From a virus: 64,000 nt of DNA. Below, piece by piece: positions 24,815-32,784 of the stretch (the first letter of the stretch is position 1; the number at the start of each line of letters is the position of its first letter). The notes beneath the pieces were generated by a model. It ran no database searches. It worked only from the letters and a program-made list of their open reading frames with translations, and was not told the DNA's origin. Location: positions 1-64,000 of the IMG/VR virus record IMGVR_UViG_3300025098_000018, one strand, 5' to 3'. The position numbers and the translations under genes were made by a program.

Positions 24815-26473
24815 TTAATACATATCATTAGATAACTGAACTAGTTGCACGTCATTACCGTAAGCATTACCTTCATTTAAAACAACACAACCTACACTCA
24901 TTAATGAGTTTGCAACGCTTACTGCGTTTTCTAGTGCTGTTGCTGTTACTTTCTGTGGATCAATAATACCTTTGTCAATCATATCAATGTAAGTCTCAGT
25001 TCTTACATCAAATCCGTGATTAAAGTCAGGAACTTTTTTAATCATCTCTATTATATAGTCAACAGATAAGTCTGCGTTTTTTAATATTTGTCTAAGTGGT
25101 GTAATACATGCGTCAGCAAGAATTTTTATTACAGTGCTTTCTAATAAACTGTTTTCTGCATCTAAAGCTTCTGAGTCTCTTAATAGCTTTAGACCAGCTT
25201 TTGCTAAGGCAATGCCACCTCCCGGAAGAAATCCACTTTCCATTGCAGCTTTAGTAGCATGAAGTGCATCGTCAATTCTGTCAACTAGCTCCAATAATTC
25301 AGACTCAGTGTGTGCTCCAATAGAAAGTACTGCTACAACTCCTTTGTTAATAACAAGTCTTTGTTTTAAATAAGCTTCTTCTTCTTTGGAAATATTCTTA
25401 TCTTTAAGAAGATTTTCTATACTCTCAAGAGTTTCAATGCTTTCTTTAGACTTGTCAGCTGATCCTGCACATTCAACAAACAATGTTTCATTATGACTAG
25501 TTTCAATCTTTTTGCAATTTCCTAAGTCTGAAAGTAGAATATTGTTTACTTCGTTTTCTTCTAAATCAAAATAAACTTTTGTATCTAATGCTGCTGCAAG
25601 ATCATTAAGAACTTGATTTCTTTTTTCTCCATAGAAAGGTGACCTAACAGCACATATTTGAAGCAAGCCCTTAGAAACGTTTGCTATTAAAGCTTGAATT
25701 GCTTCTTGATCATAATCATTTGCAATAATAAACAAAGGCTTTTTTGTTTGATGCGCTTTTTCTAATATTGGTAATATTTGTGTCAAAGAAGTCAATTTTG
25801 CGCTAGTAATCAAAACAAGAGGATCTTCTAAAATACATCTGGACTTTACTGTATCTGTCACAAAATAAGGAGAAATATATCCTCGATCTATCTTTACTCC
25901 TCTAACTAGCTTAAGCTCTGTACTTGTTGTTTTACTTTTTTCAACTGTGACTAAACCACTTGTACCTACTTCTTCCATTGCGTTAGAAATAAGACCACCA
26001 ATATAATCATCGCCATTTGCGCTAATAGTTGCAACTTGCTTTATCTCTTCATTAGAAGAAACAGTTTTAGACTTTTCTTTTAAAAATTCTTTAATTACTT
26101 CAGACTTTTTCGATAAAAGACTAGTAATCTCTGATGGCGATCCTACTCCTGTTTGCAATGCCTGTGAAGATCTAAAGTATATTTCTTTAGCCAAAACTGT
26201 CGCAGTTGTACTTCCGTCACCTGCTACTGTAGCAGTATTTTCTGAAGCTTGTCTTAAAAGCCTTGCGCCTAAAGACTCTACCCTGTCAGAAAGTATAATG
26301 TTTTTTGCAACAGTTGCGCCATCTTTTGTAAGATGAGGAGGCTCATTATTTTTTTCAATAAGGACTAATCTCCCTCGAGGCCCCATTGTTGAGCTAACAG
26401 CTGCACAAAGTTTTCTTACACCCTCTTTTAGCATGTATTGTGCTTCAGCATTAAAATAAATTAAATCAGACAT
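24815..26473 (-). CDS. groEL: GroEL-like chaperonin
   Basis: A 552-residue group I chaperonin subunit, full length for the family. It has MGPRGRLVLIE near the start, LTKDGATVAKNI, the nucleotide loop AGDGSTTATVLA with the catalytic Asp, and DDALHATKAAMESGFLPGGG with the second catalytic Asp. It lacks the GGM-repeat tail and ends QLSNDMY. No GroES-like gene is visible here. Phage chaperonins are known from a few large phages and probably fold capsid or other phage proteins. Confidence 0.95.
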   Translation of the reverse strand: MSDLIYFNAEAQYMLKEGVRKLCAAVSSTMGPRGRLVLIEKNNEPPHLTKDGATVAKNIILSDRVESLGARLLRQASENTATVAGDGSTTATVLAKEIYFRSSQALQTGVGSPSEITSLLSKKSEVIKEFLKEKSKTVSSNEEIKQVATISANGDDYIGGLISNAMEEVGTSGLVTVEKSKTTSTELKLVRGVKIDRGYISPYFVTDTVKSRCILEDPLVLITSAKLTSLTQILPILEKAHQTKKPLFIIANDYDQEAIQALIANVSKGLLQICAVRSPFYGEKRNQVLNDLAAALDTKVYFDLEENEVNNILLSDLGNCKKIETSHNETLFVECAGSADKSKESIETLESIENLLKDKNISKEEEAYLKQRLVINKGVVAVLSIGAHTESELLELVDRIDDALHATKAAMESGFLPGGGIALAKAGLKLLRDSEALDAENSLLESTVIKILADACITPLRQILKNADLSVDYIIEMIKKVPDFNHGFDVRTETYIDMIDKGIIDPQKVTATALENAVSVANSLMSVGCVVLNEGNAYGNDVQLVQLSNDMY

Positions 26474-26474
26474 T

Positions 26475-26684
26475 TTACCCCTTTAGCAACTGTGTTTTTG
26501 TTGTTGATTCTGAAATGTTTGTTGTACTAATAAACCTTGAAACAGTTTCTTTGTTTAGCATTCTTCTCTCTTTTGTTAAAACGTTTTCTGCTAAAATTAA
26601 GTCGCCTGATTGTAGTGCAATCTCAGCTTCAGTAATTAAATTGTTTTCTCTTAACACTTTTTGTGTTGTATCTGAATATATCAT
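26475..26684 (-). CDS. Hypothetical protein, 69 residues
   Basis: A small helical protein starting MIYSDTTQKVLRENNLIT, one base upstream of groEL and three bases from the exonuclease gene. It is not a GroES: no mobile-loop or roof motif is present and it is too short. Its tight placement suggests co-translation with groEL, but a functional link is speculative. Confidence 0.65.
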   Translation of the reverse strand: MIYSDTTQKVLRENNLITEAEIALQSGDLILAENVLTKERRMLNKETVSRFISTTNISESTTKTQLLKG

Positions 26685-26687
26685 TTT

Positions 26688-27503
26688 CTACCTCTCGAAT
26701 AATTTATCAAATGTGTTTGTGTATTTTTGCCAAGTTTTTTCTTTTGAAATCATTGACTTAAAGTCATATTGCTCAAATACACTTTTTAATTCTTCCCACA
26801 TATGTGATTTTGGCATGTCAAAATATTTAATATTTTCTGCATCACTTTCTAATGTATGGAGTTTAATCATAAAAACATTTTCTTCTAACTTGTCTTTATA
26901 ACCTTCAGTTAGAAGAAAATTTTCTAATTCATCTTTGTTTTCACATAGCTTTCTTGCTCTTTTATCACCTATGCCTTTAAAGCCTATAATGTTATCAGAA
27001 GCGTCACCTTTTAAAGATTTCCAAAGAACATAGTCATAATCAGGTTTTTCTATGTACTTTTTTCTAACAGGATTATAAAGAGATACGTTTTTACTTATAC
27101 ATTGCATAAAGTCTGTGTCTGATGATATGATTGTTACTTCATTATTTTTTTTATCGTTAACATCAGCAATGTGTCCAATTATATCATCACATTCATAATC
27201 GTCATGCTTTACTAATTGTATTGGAAAGTAATTTGTAAGCAAAGAAATAATTGTTTTTCTTTGCAAAGAAAAATTATCTTTGTCATTGTAAGTTCTCTGT
27301 CCTTTGTAGTCAGGTTGAACTTCAAGTCTCTTCTTAGGCGCACCTTCTAGAACCAAATAGGCCATGTCAGGATCAAACTTCTCTATTAAAGGTCTTAGAC
27401 CTCTAAAAAAATTAAATATTGTAGAATGATCACCTTTGTTCATACCGCTATATCTAGCTCTGTAGATTAAGTTATAACCATCAAGAAGTAATATTTTCTT
27501 CAT
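26688..27503 (-). CDS. 5'-3' exonuclease / flap endonuclease
   Basis: A 271-residue PIN-like nuclease of the Pol I 5'-nuclease/T5 FEN class. LLLDGYNLIYRA, DDYECDDIIG, IISSDTDFMQ and KGDASDNIIGFKGIGDKRA (helix-hairpin-helix) supply the two-metal Asp/Glu residues and DNA grip. It removes RNA primers and flaps, complementing DnaE and the ligase. Its start overlaps the upstream gene by 23 bases. Confidence 0.92.
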   Translation of the reverse strand: MKKILLLDGYNLIYRARYSGMNKGDHSTIFNFFRGLRPLIEKFDPDMAYLVLEGAPKKRLEVQPDYKGQRTYNDKDNFSLQRKTIISLLTNYFPIQLVKHDDYECDDIIGHIADVNDKKNNEVTIISSDTDFMQCISKNVSLYNPVRKKYIEKPDYDYVLWKSLKGDASDNIIGFKGIGDKRARKLCENKDELENFLLTEGYKDKLEENVFMIKLHTLESDAENIKYFDMPKSHMWEELKSVFEQYDFKSMISKEKTWQKYTNTFDKLFER

Positions 27504-27933
27504 TTTTTTTTTGATCCAATTCTTGGTTGTTGATTGTTAAGTTTCCAATTTGTCCATCGCCTAGATCAACTTTAAGAGTTAAATCATCATCAACGTCACT
27601 ATCAATTATATCATGACTTAAATCTTCTTTACACGCATCAACTAACTCTTGATCCAAAAAATATTTTTTTCTAATGTCGTCAGTTTCAATAAGCATGTTG
27701 TCAATTGCAATACTAGCGTTTTTTAGCATATGCTTTTTAACATCTTCTAAATCTGTCCAAACATTTGTCAGTTTACTTAATATAACTTTTTTTTTATTTC
27801 CTGGCAGTTCTGCTTTGTATACAGTTTTTTCGCCTTCCAACGTTTTTGTTGTAACTTGCTCTGATATTTTGAGAGGCATTACTTTATGTCTCTCTTCTAT
27901 TATTGTATATATTAACTGGCCTACTTCGTACAT
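27481..27933 (-). CDS. Conserved phage-type protein with SH3-like N-terminus
   Basis: A 150-residue protein beginning MYEVGQLIYTIIEERHKVMP, a beta-rich start with VYKAELPG and a later LTNVWTDLEDVKKHML helix. The end is acidic. I recall similar small proteins beside replication genes in large phages but cannot name a function. It is immediately upstream of the exonuclease and translationally coupled. Confidence 0.65.
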   Translation of the reverse strand: MYEVGQLIYTIIEERHKVMPLKISEQVTTKTLEGEKTVYKAELPGNKKKVILSKLTNVWTDLEDVKKHMLKNASIAIDNMLIETDDIRKKYFLDQELVDACKEDLSHDIIDSDVDDDLTLKVDLGDGQIGNLTINNQELDQKKNEENITS

Positions 27934-27983
27934 AAAATCTCTCTTTTAATATTATTATATTAAAATATTTTATTTGTACAATT

Positions 27984-28256
27984 TTATTTTATAGGCTGTA
28001 AACCTATTGCAGTTCTTACTTTGTTGTAAGTTTCTTGGTCTAGCTTTTGTTTTAATACAGACATATTAGCTAAAGAATGAGCGATAACTTCTTTTTCTAT
28101 TTCATTGTCTTCTTCATAAACAGGTCTGACTTCACATATAAACATGCATGAGGGCATTGATCTATCTTTTGGCACGTTAATAAAAGGAAGTCCGCCTGTT
28201 AAACCTTTATTGTCTTCTTCGTAAAATATCTCTGGAATCCACTTGTCCAATTTCAT
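27984..28256 (-). CDS. Hypothetical protein, 90 residues
   Basis: A small protein with IPEIFYEEDNKGLTGGLPF and a C-terminal helix LANMSVLKQKLDQE. Not recognised. It overlaps the end of the 619-residue gene by four bases (ATGA), so it is in the same transcript as the virion block to the right. Confidence 0.65.
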   Translation of the reverse strand: MKLDKWIPEIFYEEDNKGLTGGLPFINVPKDRSMPSCMFICEVRPVYEEDNEIEKEVIAHSLANMSVLKQKLDQETYNKVRTAIGLQPIK

Positions 28257-30112
28257 TTCTCCTTTTCAATGTCTAGTTTTTCCTTGGGTATTTCTATAGT
28301 TTCTGTGTCTGTTTCTTTGCTTTTTTCTTCATCTAAACTATTTATATCTTCATCTAAACTAGATTTTAACTGTTCTATTCTATCTGTATAACTAGTTATT
28401 TTATTTTCAATGTCATTTAAGTCATTAATGTCTTTTGTTGCTTTGTCAATTGTATTTTTTATTTTAGCTATTGAATTCTCGCTTAGACCTACGTCTGATA
28501 GTTTGTTTTTGTTTTTTCCAACTAAAATTAAAATTTCATCTAAGTCCATCATGTCTTCTTCTATTATTTTTTTTGCATTGTTTATTGATACAGATATCTC
28601 AGAAGACAAATTTATCTCTGAAGCAGAAGATTTTATTTTTTCTAAAATTTCAATTATCCCAGTTGATCTAGCAACTTTTTTTTCTTTATCATCTTTTAAT
28701 TTAGAATCTAACTCAGCCTCTGATTTTTCAACTTCTTTTGTTATTTTTGATGCAAAACCTTGAAGATCCTTCAGTATACCTATATCAATTTTTTCAATTG
28801 AGTACTCAAATTGTCTATTAAATAAATCAATTTGCTTGTTAACTTTTTCAATTTTACCACTTAACTCAGCTGAGTTTTCTTTGTTTTCTAATAGAATATT
28901 TTTACTTTCTGAAATGTTTATGTCATTTTTTTCGCTAAGTATACTATTAAAAACAACATCAGTTGCTGTATTAATTGCTATAGACACAGAAACAGTAATG
29001 TCAGATAATATAGAAAGTATTGATGATCTCATTATATAAAAAGTTGCAAAAGAAAGTGCCATTCCTGACTTTAAATCTTTAACTTTTTCACTACTTACGT
29101 CCTCTTCCTCTTCCTCTTCAGCTTCTTTGATTATAGTTTTATTTTTTTTCAATAAAAGACTAAAACCTGAGTTAAGTCTCTCTTCCTCTTCCCCTTCATC
29201 ATCAGCACTATCTGATAGATTTTCGTTTTTTAGTATGTATTTAACACATTTTATTGAGTCATCAAGAGATAGTAAATTAGACAAAGACACAACTGTGCTT
29301 TCTAATTCTCCTTCTGATATGAATTTTAAACACTTGTTTTTATCTTGATTGCTTAACATAAATTTTACAAAACCATTTTGTAAAGTATTTAAAGTTGGGT
29401 AGCTAACATCATTTTTTTTAAAAATTTTTCTTAAATTTCTATTAGGCTTATGTAAAAAAGTTATTGCTTTACAAACATCAACAAACTTTTCTGTTTGTAA
29501 ATTTTTCAGAGCTTCTTTGTCAACTTTATATTTTTTCTTTATACTTTTTTCTCTTTGTTTTCTAGTCAGTCTTTTATTGTTTTCTTCGAAATCTTTCAAT
29601 TTAGTACCATGTGAAATATGTGATACTATCATAACAAAGTTGTAAAAAGCTTTATATTTTTCTCTATCTCTTTCACGTGAACCTTTGCCAGTATTTCCGG
29701 GAAGATTGATTTGTTTAAAATCTTTATCTACAAAAACATCAAAAGCTCTTGCGGCAGGACATGTCATTCCTATAAAAAGCTCAGCATCTTTTGCTCCAGG
29801 TTGAGCTTTTATTAAACTTTTCATTTCGTTTTTTATCTGTTTATCTTTAGAAGTAAATTGTTTATTTGCAACAGCCAAGCCTCTTATAACTCCATGGCTT
29901 CTAACACTTTGATATACTGTAAACATATAACCAAAAGTTGCGCCCCAAGACCTTTTAAGAAAAGCACCCGTCATTTTTAAAGCTTCACCTGCACTTATAG
30001 TTAATTGGCCTGCTCCTTTCATTGCTGTTTGCGCATAGGGACTTCCACCTTGGACTTCTTTAATAATTGTTTTATTATCTGAAATTTGAAGTTTATAATT
30101 TTTTTGAATCAT
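28253..30112 (-). CDS. Probable virion protein with long coiled coils
   Basis: A 619-residue protein. A leader-like start ends IIKEV and is followed by QGGSPYAQTAMKGAGQL. Residues to about 150 look globular (TCPAARAFDVFVDKDF). A Glu-rich linker and a weak hydrophobic stretch (AIDTETV region, about 360-390) follow. The last 200 residues are charged coiled coil. Its place in the run of large genes up to 47.5 kb suggests a structural or injected protein. No fold recognised. Confidence 0.65.
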   Translation of the reverse strand: MIQKNYKLQISDNKTIIKEVQGGSPYAQTAMKGAGQLTISAGEALKMTGAFLKRSWGATFGYMFTVYQSVRSHGVIRGLAVANKQFTSKDKQIKNEMKSLIKAQPGAKDAELFIGMTCPAARAFDVFVDKDFKQINLPGNTGKGSRERDREKYKAFYNFVMIVSHISHGTKLKDFEENNKRLTRKQREKSIKKKYKVDKEALKNLQTEKFVDVCKAITFLHKPNRNLRKIFKKNDVSYPTLNTLQNGFVKFMLSNQDKNKCLKFISEGELESTVVSLSNLLSLDDSIKCVKYILKNENLSDSADDEGEEEERLNSGFSLLLKKNKTIIKEAEEEEEEDVSSEKVKDLKSGMALSFATFYIMRSSILSILSDITVSVSIAINTATDVVFNSILSEKNDINISESKNILLENKENSAELSGKIEKVNKQIDLFNRQFEYSIEKIDIGILKDLQGFASKITKEVEKSEAELDSKLKDDKEKKVARSTGIIEILEKIKSSASEINLSSEISVSINNAKKIIEEDMMDLDEILILVGKNKNKLSDVGLSENSIAKIKNTIDKATKDINDLNDIENKITSYTDRIEQLKSSLDEDINSLDEEKSKETDTETIEIPKEKLDIEKEK

Positions 30113-30344
30113 CTAACACCAACTTTACATTGAATTTTTGGTAATAATAGTCTATAGCTTTTTGATCAAAGCTATTAATTTTATGCTTTTTAGACTTTAA
30201 GTCTCTAGTAGAAAAATATTTTCTTATTGTCGGATTTAAATATCTTAAAATATATTTCTTAACTATTAACCAGTCATTGTCTTTATAATACTCTCCGATT
30301 TCATCGAGAAGCTCTTTTACTTTAAAAAATTCTTCTTTTGTCAT
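30093..30344 (-). CDS. Hypothetical protein, 83 residues
   Basis: A Lys/Tyr-rich helical protein starting MTKEEFFKVKELLDEIG, overlapping the next gene's start by 20 bases and touching the previous stop. No recognised motif. Confidence 0.6.
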   Translation of the reverse strand: MTKEEFFKVKELLDEIGEYYKDNDWLIVKKYILRYLNPTIRKYFSTRDLKSKKHKINSFDQKAIDYYYQKFNVKLVLDDSKKL

Positions 30345-31165
30345 TAAAATCTCACAGGTAGCAAAGGTGGCAAATGTTTTTTTGTATTTTCTTTATAAAC
30401 ATTGTTATAAAAAGAGCAAGGAAACTTAATAATTTTCCCTATACTGTTGTCAAATATACAAAAGTTGCTAACAGGAATATCAAGATTGTCTCTTAAAAAA
30501 TTATTAAATTCAATAGATATTAAAAAAACAGTGTAATAAAATCTGTGCTTTTTTAAAGGAAACAGTTTCATCTTGTATGCTTTATCAAAATCTAGATAAT
30601 CCATTCTCACATCAGAACTTTTTTTTGTCAAGTTAGTATATTTAATTGAGTTGATGTCTTTTAGAATTTTTATATTTTCTATATACTCTATAAATTTGTA
30701 ATATAATTTTTGGTAATTTTCAATATTTATTTGTAAATTCAATTTTCTTATACTATTATTTACATTAACAAAATAAGAAAATAAGTCTGAGTATGCTAAT
30801 ATTATTTTTTTAGTATTACTATTATACAGCGTTATTGGGTATAGTTTGTTGTCTTTGTCTATTTCAAATTCTATAGTTCTATTTGAGTATTTGTTCAACT
30901 TTAAAACGTCTAATTGCTTTTTTAAATTAAAGCTATAGACAATACTTAAATCACAAGAAATATCTGTTTTTATATTGCTATTATTAACTTTATAATAATA
31001 TTTATTTGTGACATTGCAGTAGCTTATATGTATTCTTTTATTGAAAGTATTGTTGTAAAGCTTGTTTTTAGAAGCTAGTCTTAAGCAGTTTTTTAATATA
31101 AACAAGTATTCATTAATAGAGTTTATGCTTTTTAAATCAAAAGAGTAGCTATAGTACGAATTCAT
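30344..31165 (-). CDS. Hypothetical protein, 273 residues
   Basis: An Asn/Lys/Tyr-rich protein (MNSYYSYSFDLKSIN onward) with alternating beta-type segments and no catalytic motif. Codon use is even more AT-rich than its neighbours. It overlaps the gene before it by four bases. It lies inside the probable virion block. Function unknown. Confidence 0.65.
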   Translation of the reverse strand: MNSYYSYSFDLKSINSINEYLFILKNCLRLASKNKLYNNTFNKRIHISYCNVTNKYYYKVNNSNIKTDISCDLSIVYSFNLKKQLDVLKLNKYSNRTIEFEIDKDNKLYPITLYNSNTKKIILAYSDLFSYFVNVNNSIRKLNLQINIENYQKLYYKFIEYIENIKILKDINSIKYTNLTKKSSDVRMDYLDFDKAYKMKLFPLKKHRFYYTVFLISIEFNNFLRDNLDIPVSNFCIFDNSIGKIIKFPCSFYNNVYKENTKKHLPPLLPVRF

Positions 31166-31860
31166 TTGTTGCTATATAAAACTTTTAAAACATCATTTTT
31201 GTTTTGAGCACTTTCACCAATTTTAATTGGGTTTTTAATTGTAATAGGAGTATTATTGTCTACTTTTTTACCTTGCTTTTCTGAAGAAATTTTATTGTCT
31301 AAAGACTTTTTCTTTTCTTTACTAGTTGCACCAGACTTCGTTATGTTAAAACTAAAGTCTGAAGGTGTTTTTGCAGATTTTCCTTTTACATCCATCAATG
31401 TAACATGTATTAACCCTTTAATTAATACATGTAAAACTTGTTTTTCTTCTTTTGTTAGGCTATTAAAGTAATCTTTAAGTTCTATAGCAATTTCCTTGTC
31501 AGAAAAAGAATGAGCTGCTCTAAACATGTTAAGTTCATCTACTAACTTTTCGTAACTAACTGCATCAGAAAGGTTTATTGTTGTAGGCTCTTCTTTTTCA
31601 TTACTTTGATCTTCGTCATTTTCTTCTTCTTCGTCATCAATAATATCGAATTCTTCTTTTTTATTGTTTTGGTTTAAGCTTTTCTTCTTTTTCTTTTTTT
31701 TAGGCTTTGATGCTTCGAAACCATCGATAGAAGCTTTTTTTACAAACTTTTCAGCATTGCTTCTTTCTTTCTCCCAAGAAACTTCAGTATCTTCATATAT
31801 TGTACTTTCTAAAAGTGAAAACAAATCAAAACTACTAGCTTTTTCTTTGTTAGACTTCAT
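31162..31860 (-). CDS. Charged hypothetical protein, 232 residues
   Basis: Mostly low complexity: a KKKKKK stretch near 55-60, an acidic DDEEEENDEDQ tract, then a predicted helical domain of about 65 residues (NMFRAAHSFSDKEIAIELKDYF). The C-terminal part is Lys/Ser rich. Probably a disordered linker around a small domain. It is in the virion block. Not recognised. Confidence 0.65.
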   Translation of the reverse strand: MKSNKEKASSFDLFSLLESTIYEDTEVSWEKERSNAEKFVKKASIDGFEASKPKKKKKKKSLNQNNKKEEFDIIDDEEEENDEDQSNEKEEPTTINLSDAVSYEKLVDELNMFRAAHSFSDKEIAIELKDYFNSLTKEEKQVLHVLIKGLIHVTLMDVKGKSAKTPSDFSFNITKSGATSKEKKKSLDNKISSEKQGKKVDNNTPITIKNPIKIGESAQNKNDVLKVLYSNK

Positions 31861-31861
31861 G

Positions 31862-32029
31862 TTATTTCTCCCACTTTATTCTATTTTGCCATTTTTCATG
31901 ATAAAGCTCAGACCTTTTTCTTCTTAACTCATCTAGATTTGCAATTTCTCTGTTTATTTCTCTAGACTTTTTGTTGTTTAACTCTCTTCTCTCTAGATCA
32001 TCGACAAATTTATCAAACTTAAATTCCAT
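31862..32029 (-). CDS. Small coiled-coil protein, 55 residues
   Basis: A short open frame with a very strong AAGGAG site seven bases before its ATG. The start is MEFKFDKFVDDLERRE, and the rest is a highly charged single helix rich in Arg/Glu/Lys. It overlaps the upstream gene's stop by 11 bases and ends two bases before the next gene's ATG. Probably a small structural or assembly partner. Confidence 0.75.
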   Translation of the reverse strand: MEFKFDKFVDDLERRELNNKKSREINREIANLDELRRKRSELYHEKWQNRIKWEK

Positions 32030-32417
32030 TTTTATCTCCTTTTTTTATTTTATACTTAATAATATAACTATTTTCACTTTTATATTTAACTGACATGTCA
32101 CTAATGTTTTCTGCACTTATTTTTTTTATGACTTTATCCTTAAACATAAGAAATATATTTTTTGTATTTTTATTGTCTAAGATTTTATAAACACCTTCAC
32201 AGCTGCAAAGACCTTTTATTGTTTCTCTGTTTTTGCTTTTTTTATAGCTAATATATTCAAATGAAACTTCAAATTCATTAAAAACAGCGTTAAACCAAAA
32301 TGAAGAATTAAACTGATTTTGTTTGTTTGAAGAAAGTAATTGATCTAACTCTTTTGAAATAAATACATTTTCTTTTTTAAGCTGATTTGACAAAATCTCG
32401 TCTAACTCTTCTTTCAT
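32019..32417 (-). CDS. Hypothetical protein, 132 residues
   Basis: A helical N-terminus (MKEELDEILSNQLKKENVFI) followed by beta-rich segments around FEVSFEYISYKKSKN. No catalytic motif. Two bases separate it from the upstream gene. Virion-block neighbour of unknown role. Confidence 0.65.
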   Translation of the reverse strand: MKEELDEILSNQLKKENVFISKELDQLLSSNKQNQFNSSFWFNAVFNEFEVSFEYISYKKSKNRETIKGLCSCEGVYKILDNKNTKNIFLMFKDKVIKKISAENISDMSVKYKSENSYIIKYKIKKGDKNGI

Positions 32418-32419
32418 TT

Positions 32420-32782
32420 TTAATCTTTCTTTGCAAAGTAGTATACTACGTCTTTTCTTATCTTGTCAATTTCAACTTTTGCTTCAAATTCAATTTCAGA
32501 AACTTGTGGTGAAGTAGCATGTAATATTACACCTACTTTGTTTTTTCTAATTCTAAACTCAACATCAGCTTCAGTTTCTCTACAATACTTGACAAGCTCT
32601 AAAACAAAAGCTTCTTTTTGCTTTCTAGTGTCGAACTTATAAGCTTTCTGGATTTTGTTTTTTCCTATAATCCACTGTGGATTTTTAGGTATGACTGGCA
32701 TACTGGTTTCAATGTCTGAAACTGGCATTACTGATTTAGTACTGCTATTTAAGTAGTTTTCCATTAAGTTTTGCAACATCAT
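32420..32782 (-). CDS. Hypothetical protein, 120 residues
   Basis: An alpha/beta protein starting MMLQNLMENYLNSS. The segment EAFVLELVKYCRETEADVEF followed by a strand-rich end suggests a small ferredoxin-like or baseplate-type fold, but this is not established. It lies two bases after the 1099-residue gene. Confidence 0.65.
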   Translation of the reverse strand: MMLQNLMENYLNSSTKSVMPVSDIETSMPVIPKNPQWIIGKNKIQKAYKFDTRKQKEAFVLELVKYCRETEADVEFRIRKNKVGVILHATSPQVSEIEFEAKVEIDKIRKDVVYYFAKKD

Positions 32783-32784
32783 TT

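Noticed and set aside
26475-26684. GroES partner of GroEL
   Set aside because: Only 69 residues, with none of the mobile-loop or beta-barrel pattern of GroES.
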